Assembly (NCBI GenBank): GCA_040881985.1 | Contig: JBBECE010000035.1 | Location: 1 to 15,194, forward strand | DNA length: 15,194 nt | Source: JBBECE01 sp040881985 | GTDB lineage: Bacteria > Pseudomonadota > Alphaproteobacteria > Rhizobiales > Devosiaceae | Direction: 5' to 3' | Shown: piece by piece, positions 6,128 to 14,444 of the stretch | Layout: every line of letters begins with the position of its first letter | How positions within the stretch are numbered: the first letter of the stretch is position 1 | Position numbers and translations under genes: made by a program | The notes under the pieces: generated by a model | Database searches by the model: none | Told to the model about the DNA's origin: nothing | Seen by the model: only the letters and a program-made list of their open reading frames with translations

Positions 6128-9100
6128 GCGCCCCCGACTATGTCGAGCTCGCCGCGATCTCGAATTACTCGTTTTTGCGGGGCGGCTCGCATCCCGACGA
6201 GCTGGTGATCGCCTCGGCTTCGCTCGGACAGCAAGGCCTGGCGCTTTGCGACCGCAATTCCTTCGCCGGCGTGGTGAAGGCGTATCTCGGCGCCAGGCGC
6301 GTCGCCGAGGCGGGCGGGAAATTCCATTCGATCACCGGGGTCAGGCTCGGCTTTGCCGACGGCACGCCGGATATTCTCGCTTTCCCCATCGACCGCGACG
6401 CCTATGGACGGCTCTGTGCGCTGCTGACGCTTGGCAACAGGCGGGTCGAAAAAGGCGAATGCCATATCGAGTTCACTGACCTGGCCGACTTCGCCGAAGG
6501 CCAGTTGTTGGCACTGATGCCCGACGAAGCCGACTGGGCGGGAACGGCGGCGGCGCTGAAGCGGCTCGCGGCGCTTGCCCCGGGTAGGGTCTGGGTCGCC
6601 GCGGCGGCGCGCTATGACGGGGCCGACCGGGCGCGGCTCAACCGCATCGCCAGGCTGGCGCAGACAACCAAAGTGCCGATGCTGGCGGTCAATGACGTGC
6701 TCTACCATGTGCCGGAACGAAGGGCGCTGCAGGATGTCTTGACCTGCATCCGCGAGCATCTGACCATCGCGACCGCCGGGCGGGTTCTCGAAAAGAACGC
6801 CGAACGGCATCTCAAATCTCCCGCCGAGATGGCGCGGATTTTCCGCGAACATCCGGAAGCCATCGCCGAGACGGCAAGACTCGCATCGCGGATCGCCTTT
6901 TCGCTCGCCGACCTGCGCTACGAATATCCCGAGGAGACGATCGGCAAGGACGAGACGGCGCAGCAAACGCTCCAACGGCTCACCTGGGCAGGGGCGGCAA
7001 AACGCTATCCCGACGGGGTGCCGGATCGGGTTTCGACCGGGCTCACCCATGAATTGAAGCTGATCGCCGACAAGCAATACGCGCCGTATTTTCTGACGGT
7101 CCACGACCTCGTCAGGTTTGCCCGCGAGGAACGCGGCATTTTGTGCCAGGGGCGCGGCTCGGCGGCCAATTCGGCGGTCTGCTTCTGCCTCGGGGTGACC
7201 GAGGTCGACCCGATGCTGGTCGATCTCCTGTTCGAACGGTTCGTCTCGACCGAACGCGACGAGCCGCCCGACATCGACGTCGATTTCGAGCATGAGCGGC
7301 GCGAGGAGGTCATCCAGTATCTTTACTGTAAATACGGGCGGCACCGGGCCGGGCTGGCGGCGACAGTGATCACCTATCGCTCCCGCTCGGCAATCCGCGA
7401 AGTGGGAAAAGTGTTCGCGCTTTCCGACGACATGATCGCGGCGCTGAACGGCTTGCATTGGGGCTGGAGCGACAACGGTCCCGAGCCGGAACGGGTCCGG
7501 CAGGCCGGGCTCGATGCCGACGATCCGACGCTGGCGACGGTTCTGCGGCTGGTGCGCGATCTCATCGGTTTTCCGCGCCACCTGTCGCAGCATGTGGGCG
7601 GCTTCGTCATCACCCGCGGCCGGCTCGACCATCTCGTGCCGATCTCGAATGCGGCGATGCAGGATCGCACCGTCGTCGAATGGGACAAGGACGATCTCGA
7701 CGCCCTCGGGATCCTGAAAGTCGACGTACTGGCGCTCGGCATGCTGACCTGCATCCGCCGGGCGTTCGAGCTGTTGCGATTCAATTACGCCGAGACGCTG
7801 ACGCTGGCCTCGGTGCCGCAATACGACAATTCGGTCTATCGGATGACGCATCGCGCCGACACGGTCGGGGTGTTCCAGATCGAAAGCCGGGCGCAGATGT
7901 CGATGCTGCCCCGCCTCAAGCCGGTCAATTTCTACGATCTGGTCGTCGAGGTCGCGATCGTCCGCCCCGGGCCGATCCAGGGCGACATGGTCCACCCGTA
8001 TCTGCGGCGCCGGCAGGGCAAAGAAAAAGTCACCTATCCGAGCAAGGAGCTCGAGGCCGTGCTCGCCAAAACCTATGGCGTGCCGCTGTTTCAGGAACAG
8101 GCGATGAAGATCGCCATCGTCGCCGGCGGTTTTACCCCGGGCGAGGCCGACCAGCTGCGCCGGGCGATGGCGACGTTCAGGCGCAGCGGCACCATCGGCT
8201 CCTTCCGCGACAAGATGATCGCGGGCATGCTCGAGCGCGGCTATCAGCGCGAGTTCGCCGAGAGGTGCTTTTCGCAGATCGAGGGCTTTGCCGATTACGG
8301 TTTCCCGGAAAGCCATGCGGCGTCCTTCGCGCTTCTCGTCTATGTCTCCTGCTGGCTCAAATGCCATTACCCGGATGTTTTTTGCTGCGCACTGCTCAAT
8401 TCGCAGCCGATGGGCTTTTACGCCCCCGCCCAGATCGTCCGCGACGCGCGCGAGCACGGCGTCGAGATGCGCGACGTCGATATCAATTTCTCCGATACCG
8501 ATGCGGTGCTGGAAGACGGGCCGGAGGCGGCCTCGCGGCTCTGGGCGCGGCATGTCGAGATGTATGCCGACATCCGCTCGACCCATGCGGTCCGGCTCGG
8601 GCTGATGAGCATCAAGGGGATGAAGCGCGAGGAGGCGGAGTTGATCCAGGCGCGGCGGGGAGCCGGCTATGATTCGGTGCGCGATCTCTGGCTCAGAACC
8701 CGCCTGCCGGTCGCAACCCTCGAAAAGCTCGCCGAGGCCGACGCGTTTCGATCCATAGGGCTCGACCGGCGGGCGGCGCTCTGGGCGGTCGGCGGGTTGA
8801 AAGGCGCTCCCGGCGCGGAGACGCTTCCCTTGTTCGAGGCCTCAGGCCGGCCCGGCCCGGCGGAACAAGAAGAGGCCGCGCTGCCGCCGATGCCGCTCGG
8901 CGAGCATGTCATCCACGACTACCGGGCGCTGTCGCTGTCGCTGAAGGCGCATCCGGTCGAATTCTTCCGGGAGGAGTTGAAAGCGGCGGGCTATCGCGCC
9001 GCCTCCGAACTCGCCTTGATCCCCGACGGCAAGGGCGTCGAGACCGCCGGGCTGGTTTTGGTGCGGCAGCGGCCGGGCACCGCGAGCGGGGTGGTGTTCG

Positions 9101-9441
9101 CGACTTTGGAAGACGAGACCGGCATCGCCAACATCATCATCTGGCCGAAAGTCTTTGAAAGGTTTCGCCGGGTGGTTTTGGGCGCGCGCTTCATGGGAGT
9201 GAAAGGCGTGATCCAGAAGGAAGGGCTGGTCATTCACCTGATCGCCCGCGAGCTCGTCGATTTGACCGCCTCGCTGGTCGAATTGGCCGACGGCGCCGAG
9301 ATCGGGGCGGCGGGATTGGCGCGGGCCGACGAGGCCGGATCAGGGCGCCGCGATCCGCGTCTGGCCATTGCCGAGCGCGGCGTCCTCAAAGCCCGGCGGC
9401 AGGCCAGGGCGGCGCTACCCTCAGGACGGAATTTTCACTAA
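6124..9441 (+). CDS. dnaE2: DnaE2 (ImuC), error-prone DNA polymerase III alpha-like subunit
   Basis: This C-family polymerase of 1105 residues inserts opposite lesions during SOS mutagenesis. A PHP domain covers about residues 1-200 and opens with AAISNYSFLRGGSHPDELV. The metal-binding His-x-His of replicative DnaE is replaced there, so the domain is probably inactive as a nuclease, as is usual for DnaE2. The palm contains CQGRGSAANS and PPDIDVDFEHERRE with catalytic Asp385 and Asp387; the third catalytic Asp534 is in KVDVLALGML. Fingers, a tandem helix-hairpin-helix region and a C-terminal OB fold (GLVLVRQRPGTASGVVFATLEDE) follow. The GTG at 6124 overlaps the imuB TGA (GTGA), giving translational coupling, and homology starts there; the frame is open upstream to 5920 only as a shadow of imuB. 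The 3' end overlaps the convergent dehydratase gene by 21 bp. Confidence 0.96.
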   Translation: MSAPDYVELAAISNYSFLRGGSHPDELVIASASLGQQGLALCDRNSFAGVVKAYLGARRVAEAGGKFHSITGVRLGFADGTPDILAFPIDRDAYGRLCALLTLGNRRVEKGECHIEFTDLADFAEGQLLALMPDEADWAGTAAALKRLAALAPGRVWVAAAARYDGADRARLNRIARLAQTTKVPMLAVNDVLYHVPERRALQDVLTCIREHLTIATAGRVLEKNAERHLKSPAEMARIFREHPEAIAETARLASRIAFSLADLRYEYPEETIGKDETAQQTLQRLTWAGAAKRYPDGVPDRVSTGLTHELKLIADKQYAPYFLTVHDLVRFAREERGILCQGRGSAANSAVCFCLGVTEVDPMLVDLLFERFVSTERDEPPDIDVDFEHERREEVIQYLYCKYGRHRAGLAATVITYRSRSAIREVGKVFALSDDMIAALNGLHWGWSDNGPEPERVRQAGLDADDPTLATVLRLVRDLIGFPRHLSQHVGGFVITRGRLDHLVPISNAAMQDRTVVEWDKDDLDALGILKVDVLALGMLTCIRRAFELLRFNYAETLTLASVPQYDNSVYRMTHRADTVGVFQIESRAQMSMLPRLKPVNFYDLVVEVAIVRPGPIQGDMVHPYLRRRQGKEKVTYPSKELEAVLAKTYGVPLFQEQAMKIAIVAGGFTPGEADQLRRAMATFRRSGTIGSFRDKMIAGMLERGYQREFAERCFSQIEGFADYGFPESHAASFALLVYVSCWLKCHYPDVFCCALLNSQPMGFYAPAQIVRDAREHGVEMRDVDINFSDTDAVLEDGPEAASRLWARHVEMYADIRSTHAVRLGLMSIKGMKREEAELIQARRGAGYDSVRDLWLRTRLPVATLEKLAEADAFRSIGLDRRAALWAVGGLKGAPGAETLPLFEASGRPGPAEQEEAALPPMPLGEHVIHDYRALSLSLKAHPVEFFREELKAAGYRAASELALIPDGKGVETAGLVLVRQRPGTASGVVFATLEDETGIANIIIWPKVFERFRRVVLGARFMGVKGVIQKEGLVIHLIARELVDLTASLVELADGAEIGAAGLARADEAGSGRRDPRLAIAERGVLKARRQARAALPSGRNFH

Positions 9442-9720
9442 GAGATCAATAGCGCGGGCCAGCGCCACGTCTTTTTCGGTCAGCCCGCCGGCGTCGTGAG
9501 TGGTCAGCGACACCGTCACCCGGTTGTAGCTGTTCGACCAGTCGGGGTGATGGTTGGCCTTCTCGGCGAGAAGCGCCACGCGTCCCATGAAGCCGAAGGC
9601 TTCGATGAAATTGGCGAACTTGAACTGGCGGGCGATGGCGCCGGCCAAACCGTCGAGACGCCACTCGGGCAAGGTCGCGAGAGCTGCGGCTCGCTCGGCA
9701 TCGGTGAGTTTTGCCGCCAT
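9421..9720 (-). CDS. phhB: Pterin-4a-carbinolamine dehydratase (4a-hydroxytetrahydrobiopterin dehydratase)
   Basis: The enzyme dehydrates 4a-hydroxytetrahydropterin so that the pterin cofactor of aromatic amino acid hydroxylases can be recycled. The 99-residue length is normal for the family. The core FKFANFIEAFGFMGRVALLAEKANHHPDW spans residues 33-61, with the active-site pair His57-His58, and a third conserved His75 lies in LTTHDAGGLTEKD. No phenylalanine hydroxylase or other pterin enzyme is in the window, so its partner is unknown; many bacteria carry stand-alone copies. The ATG shares one base with the TGA of the upstream LacI-type gene (TGATG), which indicates translational coupling. 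The 3' end overlaps dnaE2 on the opposite strand by 21 bp. The symbol is assigned on family identity only. Confidence 0.93.
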   Translation of the reverse strand: MAAKLTDAERAAALATLPEWRLDGLAGAIARQFKFANFIEAFGFMGRVALLAEKANHHPDWSNSYNRVTVSLTTHDAGGLTEKDVALARAIDLLVKIPS

Positions 9721-10745
9721 CACGCGCCCCTGAGCGGGCCGGTGCTTTCGCGCACCACCAGATCGGGGTCGATCAGGGTGACGCGCGGGGCGGGCAGCGT
9801 GTCCCCCGCCTCGATCAGCCGCATCAGCCGGTCGACCGCCATGCGGGCAAGCGTCGCGGCGGCATAGTCGACCGAGGTCAACGGCACGGCGGCGAATTCG
9901 GCATATTCGATATTGTCGAAGCCGACGATCGACAGATCGCCCGGCACCGCGCGGCCGTTGCGAAAACACCAGCGCAACACGCCGAGCGCCAGAGAATCGT
10001 TGGACGTGAAGATCGCCGTCGGCGGATTGCGCAGGCCCATCAATATCGCCGCCGCTTTGAAGCCATCCGTGGCGCTGTGTCCGGTTGGGTCGATCACCAG
10101 GGCCGGGTCGTAATCGACGCCGGACTGGCTGATCGCCATTTGAAATCCCTCGCGCTTTTCGTTGTTGCCGAGCGCATGGGCGGAATCGAGAAAGCCGATG
10201 CGGCGATGGCCGAGCTCCAATAAGTGTCTCGTTGCTTTCCAGGCGCCGCGGCGATCGTCAACGCTGACCGCGTCGACATCGGCGTCCGGGTTGTCGACAA
10301 GCATGACCGTCGGATAGCCGGCGCGCCGCAAGACGCGGATATGCTCGATCTCGCGGTGGGTCGTCGGATAGATGAGAATGCCGTCAACCTGCCGCGAGCG
10401 GAACACGTCGACCGCGTCGCGCTCATGGCTGAGCGTATCGTTGGAGGATGCGAAGAGGGTCGAATAGCCGCGCTCGGCGAGCTCCAGTTCGAGCGCCTGG
10501 GCGGTCTGGTTCATCGTCGGGTTGAGAATATCGGTCAAAACCAGCCCGATGGTCTTGGTCTCCCGCGACACCAGCGACTTGGCTATCTGGTTGGGCAGAT
10601 AGTTGAGCGTCTGCGCCGCCGAGCGGATGATCTGGCGGGTCTCTTCGGGAATGCGCGGGCTCTCGCGCAAGGCGAGCGAGACGGTATTGGTCGAGAACCC
10701 CGTCTGGTCGGCGATATCCTTCAGCCGGATGCGCGCTCTGCCCAT
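9720..10745 (-). CDS. LacI-family transcriptional regulator
   Basis: The protein has 341 residues. The N-terminal helix-turn-helix (about residues 7-28, RLKDIADQTGFSTNTVSLAL) is followed by the hinge helix YLPNQIAKSL near residue 50, which inserts in the operator minor groove. A periplasmic-binding-protein-like sensor domain covers about 60-335, with TKTIGLVLTDILNP, DGILIYPTT, the HLLELGHRRIGFLDSA turn, PTAIFTSNDSLALGVL and LSIVGFDNIEYAEFAAVPLTSV. Such regulators normally bind a sugar or related small molecule; the ligand cannot be read from sequence. ATG at 10745 is preferred, but an adjacent GTG at 10748 is possible. It lies 97 bp downstream of the aldo/keto reductase gene and overlaps the dehydratase gene by one base, so it may regulate its own cluster. 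Confidence 0.95.
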   Translation of the reverse strand: MGRARIRLKDIADQTGFSTNTVSLALRESPRIPEETRQIIRSAAQTLNYLPNQIAKSLVSRETKTIGLVLTDILNPTMNQTAQALELELAERGYSTLFASSNDTLSHERDAVDVFRSRQVDGILIYPTTHREIEHIRVLRRAGYPTVMLVDNPDADVDAVSVDDRRGAWKATRHLLELGHRRIGFLDSAHALGNNEKREGFQMAISQSGVDYDPALVIDPTGHSATDGFKAAAILMGLRNPPTAIFTSNDSLALGVLRWCFRNGRAVPGDLSIVGFDNIEYAEFAAVPLTSVDYAAATLARMAVDRLMRLIEAGDTLPAPRVTLIDPDLVVRESTGPLRGA

Positions 10746-10842
10746 CACAGAGCCCCGCTCAACTTTCCCCGGTTGGGGTGATGCCCATTCGCTTCAGGCT
10801 TGTCCAGCCCCCAAGGGCGCGGAGCCGGAGCGCCATCCTCGT

Positions 10843-11667
10843 TCAGTCCCATTTTGGGCACCAGTCGCCGTTGACCACCCGTTCGCCTCGGTCGAGGGCG
10901 CTGAGGCGCCGCATCTCGGGGTCGGTCAACTCGATCTTCCGTGCCGCGAAATTCGAGACAATACGGTCTTTCTTTCCCGAGGACGGAATGACGATGAAGC
11001 CTTCCTGGATCAGGAACGCCAGCGCGATCTGTTCACCGGTCGCCCCGTGCGCCTTGCCGATTTCGGCGAGCGTCGGATCGCCCACCACCCGGCCGCGGGC
11101 GAGCGGGCAGTAAGCGGTCAAGGGGATGCCGAGCGAGCGGCAATGGGCGACGATCGGGCGGTTCTGCATGAACACGTGGATCTCGACCTGGTTGGTCGCG
11201 ATGCGGCGTTTGCCGAGGAGCCGGATTGCCTCGGTCAGGAGCGGAATGGTGAAATTCGATACCCCGATCGATTTTGCCAGGCCGGCGTCGAAGACTTTTG
11301 CGAACTGCGCCACATAATCTTCCATGGGATATTTATTGTGGGGCGAGGGCCAATGCAGGAGCAGCAGGTCGACCGGCCCGACCCCGAGTTTTTTGAGGCT
11401 CGCTTCGACGCTCGGGCGCACCTCGCCCGGTCCGAAATTTTCCGGCGCCACCTTGGTGGTGACGAAAATCTCCGGGCGAGCAATGCCGGACTTGGCGATC
11501 GCGGCGCCGACAAATTCCTCGTTGTTGTAACCCTGGGCGGTGTCGATATGCCGGCAGCCCGCTTCGAGCGCCCACAGGACGCCGTTGAACGCCTCCTGCG
11601 CGGGCAGGTTCCAGGTGCCATAGCCCATGGCGGGGATCGCCCCGACCATTTTGTCGCTGCCTTGCAT
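10843..11667 (-). CDS. Aldo/keto reductase
   Basis: This is a 274-residue NAD(P)H-dependent oxidoreductase with a TIM-barrel fold that reduces aldehydes or ketones. The catalytic tetrad is complete: Asp42 and Tyr47 in HIDTAQGYNNE, Lys72 in VTTKVAPEN and His105 in LLLLHWPSP. The cofactor-binding end is recognisable in ATGEQIALAFLIQEGFIVIPSSGKKDRIVSNF. The sequence resembles the 2,5-diketo-gluconate reductase/prostaglandin F synthase-like branch (AKR3/AKR5-like), whose members are often promiscuous, so no substrate is assigned. The start is set by an AAGGAG site; an in-frame extension to 11724 has no family support. It is the promoter-proximal gene of the minus-strand cluster with the LacI-type regulator and dehydratase, and is divergent from the GGDEF-EAL gene. 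Confidence 0.95.
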   Translation of the reverse strand: MQGSDKMVGAIPAMGYGTWNLPAQEAFNGVLWALEAGCRHIDTAQGYNNEEFVGAAIAKSGIARPEIFVTTKVAPENFGPGEVRPSVEASLKKLGVGPVDLLLLHWPSPHNKYPMEDYVAQFAKVFDAGLAKSIGVSNFTIPLLTEAIRLLGKRRIATNQVEIHVFMQNRPIVAHCRSLGIPLTAYCPLARGRVVGDPTLAEIGKAHGATGEQIALAFLIQEGFIVIPSSGKKDRIVSNFAARKIELTDPEMRRLSALDRGERVVNGDWCPKWD

Positions 11668-11673
11668 CGTTGT

Positions 11674-11679
11674 CTCCTT
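11674..11679 (-). promoter_or_regulatory. Ribosome binding site fixing the aldo/keto reductase start
   Basis: The minus strand reads AAGGAG, then six bases (ACAACG), then ATG. This strong site selects the start at 11667 rather than the upstream in-frame start at 11724. Confidence 0.75.
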
Positions 11680-11695
11680 GAGCTCCGAGGGTCTC

Positions 11696-11724
11696 GCGAT
11701 AACGTTAATACCAGCACTGCGCAA
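11696..11724 (-). promoter_or_regulatory. Candidate promoter with overlapping palindrome for the aldo/keto reductase cluster
   Basis: On the minus strand TTGCGC (plus 11719-11724) and TATCGC (plus 11696-11701) are 17 bases apart, a plausible -35/-10 pair. An 8-bp perfect palindrome with a central CG, TAACGTTA (11700-11707), overlaps the -10 element. LacI-family operators commonly have a central CG step, so this could be an autoregulatory operator for the LacI-type gene in the cluster. The palindrome is short and the link is an inference. Confidence 0.35.
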
Positions 11725-11807
11725 GGGGCCGCGATCGAAGTCCCCGAAGCGGCCCCAAACCGGCCCGCGCAGGACGCTGCGGGCCGCGCGCCGCCGCTCC
11801 GGGCGCC

Positions 11808-11823
11808 TTAACCGACGGTTAAC
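11808..11823. promoter_or_regulatory. CtrA binding site upstream of the GGDEF-EAL gene
   Basis: TTAA-CCGACGG-TTAAC is an exact match to the CtrA consensus TTAA-N7-TTAA(C). It is also a dyad, TTAACC-GAC-GGTTAA. In a strongly GC-rich background such TTAA pairs are rare by chance. It lies 104 bp upstream of the GGDEF-EAL start and 141 bp upstream of the divergent aldo/keto reductase start. Distance and the neighbouring gene's function favour control of the c-di-GMP gene. Confidence 0.65.
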
Positions 11824-11926
11824 CGGTCCGGCAGGTAGCGACTGAAGCCGCTTCCGCCGCCGGCGCGCTGAAAGGCGGCCTTAAGAGAGGCTATGGCCAA
11901 TATAGGCCAACAAACTGGGATAGGCG

Positions 11927-14263
11927 ATGTTCCACTCGGCCCGCAAGGCGCTTCCCGCCGTCGATTACGTCTCCATCGTGCGTTCGCTTTACGAAGACAA
12001 GCGAAGCATGGTGCAGGGCGCGTCGGCGACGATCGTCGCCAGCGCCGCTTGCGCGATCAAGACCGGATCGCCGTGGATGATGTTCTTCACCCTGGCGTTC
12101 CTGGCGGTGACGGTCGGCCGCTGGCTCGACATGACGGCGTTCCAGAATTCCGATTTCGAACCGGAGGACGTCGAGGCGGCGGCGCATTGGGAGCTGCGCT
12201 ACACGATCGGCGCCTCGATCACCGCGATGCTGCTCGGTCTGTGGTGCTTTGTCACCTTTGCCTTTGTCAAGGATCCGGTCGTCGAACTGATGGTGATGTC
12301 GGTCACCGTCGCCCAGATGGTGGGCGTGGCGGCGCGCAATTTCGGGGTCGACCGGCTGGTCACCCTGCAGTCGGCGTTCATCGTCGTGCCCTTGACTCTC
12401 GGGCTGTTGACGACCGGCAACGTCTATCACGTGGTGCTGGCGGCGATGTTCGTGCCGTTCTTCATGAGCCTGCGGAAAATCGCCGCGACGGTGCGGCGCT
12501 TCCTGTTGAGCGCCCTGCACGGGCGGATCGAGGCGACGCGGCTCGCTCAGGAGCTCGACGCGGCGCTCGACACCATGCAGCATGGCCTGTGCATGCTCGA
12601 CGAGGACGGCAAGGTGGCGGTCGTCAACGACCGCGCCCACCAGATGTTTTCGGGTTTCGCGGCCGGCAGCTGGATCGGCCGGCCGTTCGCCGAAATGGTG
12701 CTGACGGCGGCGAACGTCAACCGGGCGTTGCCGCAACACGCGGCGCGCTCGTTGATCGAGAACGTCGAGAAGGGCGGCACCCGCAAGCTCGTGGTGCATT
12801 TTTCCGAGGACTATCAGTGCGAGGTGACGATCAGCTCACGGCACGGGCGCACCGTGCTGCTGTTCGAGGATATCACCGAGCGGGTGCGGGCCCAGGAGCG
12901 GATCAACTACATGGCGCGCTTCGACGCGCTCACCGGATTGCCGAACCGCAATTTCTTCAAGGAGCGGGTCGAGGCCGACATCGAGCGCTGGGCGCATGGC
13001 GAAGGGCGCGGCAAATCCAGGGGCAAGCACGACGCGGCCGGATCGGCGATACTGATGATCGTCGACCTCGACGACTTCAAGCATGTCAATGACACCCACG
13101 GGCACCTCGTCGGCGACGAGCTGTTGCCCCTGGTGGCGCAGCGGCTGCGCTCGACCCTCGACGAGAACTGCGTGCTGTCGCGCTTCGGCGGCGACGAATT
13201 CACCGTCTTCCGGATGGGCGGGGCCAGCCGCGAGCTGGCGACGGCCCATGCGAAAGCGGCGATCAAGGCATTCGAGAAGCCGTTCGAGCTTTCCGGCCAG
13301 CTGATGCGGGTCGGCGCCAGCGTTGGCGTCGTCGTCGAGTCGGTGGAGCAAAACGACTTCGACGCGTTGCTTACCAAGGCCGACCTCGCCCTCTACAAGG
13401 CCAAGGGCCAGGGCAAGGGGCAATTCCAGCTGTTCGCCGACGAGCTCGACGTCGACTACCGCTACCGGCAGCGAATGAAGGCGGACTTGCGCGAATGCGT
13501 CGCCAATAACGGGCTCTACCTCGTCTACCAGCCGATCGTCGACCGGCGCACCCACAAGGTCGCGGGCTGCGAGGCCCTGGCGCGGTGGAATCATCCCGAG
13601 CTCGGCGCCATCCCGCCGATGGTTTTCATTCCGATCGCCGAGGAGATGGGCCTGATTTCCGAGATCAGCCGCTGGGTGCTGGAGACGGCGACCCGCGACT
13701 GCATGGACTGGCCGGGCGACATTTCGGTCTCGGTCAACATCTCGGCCCACGACATCCGCATGGGCGACGTGCCGAAGATGATCGATGAGGCGTTGCAGAA
13801 ATCCGGCCTGCCCCCGACCCGGCTCGAGATCGAGGTGACCGAGAACATGTTCCTCGAGGAGAAGGGCGCCGCCGTGCACATGCTCGAGGATCTCGCCGCC
13901 CGCGGCATCGGCATTGCGCTCGATGACTTTGGGACGGGGTACTCATCGCTGAGCTATCTGCACGATTTGCCGTTCACCAAGCTGAAGATCGACCGCACCT
14001 TCGTCGTCGATGTGACCTCCAACACCCGCTCGCTGAAGCTGTTATCGAACATCGCGCGGCTGTCGAAGGATCTCGAACTGACGGTCACCGTCGAGGGGGT
14101 CGAGACCGAGGAGCAACTCGCGGCGATTTCGATGCACGCCGAGGTCGACCATATCCAGGGCTATCTTTTCGGAGCCCCGCTGCCACGCCGGGAAGTCGCC
14201 GAATTGATCGCGAGGCTGTCCGTTGAAGCCGAGCAATGGCGCGTCCAGGCGATGGCCGGCTAG
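11927..14263 (+). CDS. Membrane-anchored PAS-GGDEF-EAL protein (c-di-GMP cyclase/phosphodiesterase)
   Basis: The protein has 778 residues. About residues 25-190 carry roughly six hydrophobic segments with no sensor family I can name. A PAS domain follows at about 205-315 (LDTMQHGLCMLDEDGKVAVVND), then GGDEF at about 328-500 and EAL at about 515-765. The cyclase motif GGDEF is intact at 421-425, preceded by LDDFKHVNDTHGHLVGDELL. The usual RxxD inhibitory site five residues before it is absent. The phosphodiesterase side keeps EAL at 549-551, the Asn of VNIS, the Glu of EVTEN, the Asp pair of DDFGTG (666-667), the Lys of KIDR and the Glu of EGVET. Both activities therefore look possible, and net direction cannot be predicted. 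The start has a modest GGGATAGG upstream. A CtrA consensus lies 104 bp before it, and the acyltransferase gene follows after 181 bp. Confidence 0.95.
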   Translation: MFHSARKALPAVDYVSIVRSLYEDKRSMVQGASATIVASAACAIKTGSPWMMFFTLAFLAVTVGRWLDMTAFQNSDFEPEDVEAAAHWELRYTIGASITAMLLGLWCFVTFAFVKDPVVELMVMSVTVAQMVGVAARNFGVDRLVTLQSAFIVVPLTLGLLTTGNVYHVVLAAMFVPFFMSLRKIAATVRRFLLSALHGRIEATRLAQELDAALDTMQHGLCMLDEDGKVAVVNDRAHQMFSGFAAGSWIGRPFAEMVLTAANVNRALPQHAARSLIENVEKGGTRKLVVHFSEDYQCEVTISSRHGRTVLLFEDITERVRAQERINYMARFDALTGLPNRNFFKERVEADIERWAHGEGRGKSRGKHDAAGSAILMIVDLDDFKHVNDTHGHLVGDELLPLVAQRLRSTLDENCVLSRFGGDEFTVFRMGGASRELATAHAKAAIKAFEKPFELSGQLMRVGASVGVVVESVEQNDFDALLTKADLALYKAKGQGKGQFQLFADELDVDYRYRQRMKADLRECVANNGLYLVYQPIVDRRTHKVAGCEALARWNHPELGAIPPMVFIPIAEEMGLISEISRWVLETATRDCMDWPGDISVSVNISAHDIRMGDVPKMIDEALQKSGLPPTRLEIEVTENMFLEEKGAAVHMLEDLAARGIGIALDDFGTGYSSLSYLHDLPFTKLKIDRTFVVDVTSNTRSLKLLSNIARLSKDLELTVTVEGVETEEQLAAISMHAEVDHIQGYLFGAPLPRREVAELIARLSVEAEQWRVQAMAG

Positions 14264-14344
14264 CAGCCCGACGCGCGTAAAACTACCCCGATCCGCATCC
14301 CGCACCGCGAAACGATCCCGCCGCGTCAAGGTTGTATTCAATTT

Positions 14345-14371
14345 CCGTTAACCATAACAAGAAGTTAACGG
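14345..14371. promoter_or_regulatory. Inverted repeat containing a CtrA half-site upstream of the acyltransferase gene
   Basis: A perfect 8-bp inverted repeat, CCGTTAAC (14345-14352) and GTTAACGG (14364-14371), is separated by 11 bases. The left arm continues into TTAACCAT (14348-14355), which matches the CtrA half-site octamer known from Caulobacter. The two TTAA cores are 13 bases apart rather than 7, so this is not a canonical full site. It lies 74 bp upstream of the acyltransferase ATG. A TACGAT -10-like element is at 14415-14420, which would put the repeat at an activator position. It lacks a T run, so it is unlikely to be a terminator for the preceding gene. Confidence 0.5.
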
Positions 14372-14444
14372 GTTGAGCGGGATTTTACCTGTTTCTTATC
14401 CATCCGGCATTCGCTACGATGCATCTCAAGTTGGGGCATTGCGG

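Noticed and set aside
6073..8586. 837-codon open frame on the minus strand
   Set aside because: Despite its length it is antisense to dnaE2, which carries all polymerase motifs. The predicted protein is low-complexity in Arg, Asp and His.
10767..10778. CCCC-GGTT-GGGG hairpin between the aldo/keto reductase and LacI-type genes
   Set aside because: The stem is only 4 bp and no T run follows on the minus strand, so it is not supported as a terminator.
11894..11909. Inverted repeat TGGCC-N6-GGCCA before the GGDEF-EAL start
   Set aside because: The arms are only 5 bp and GC-rich, and no known regulator motif matches. Chance is likely in this composition.
11891..13879. Two long minus-strand frames (11891-12799 and 12836-13879)
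   Set aside because: Both are antisense to the PAS-GGDEF-EAL gene and lack any domain or ribosome binding site.
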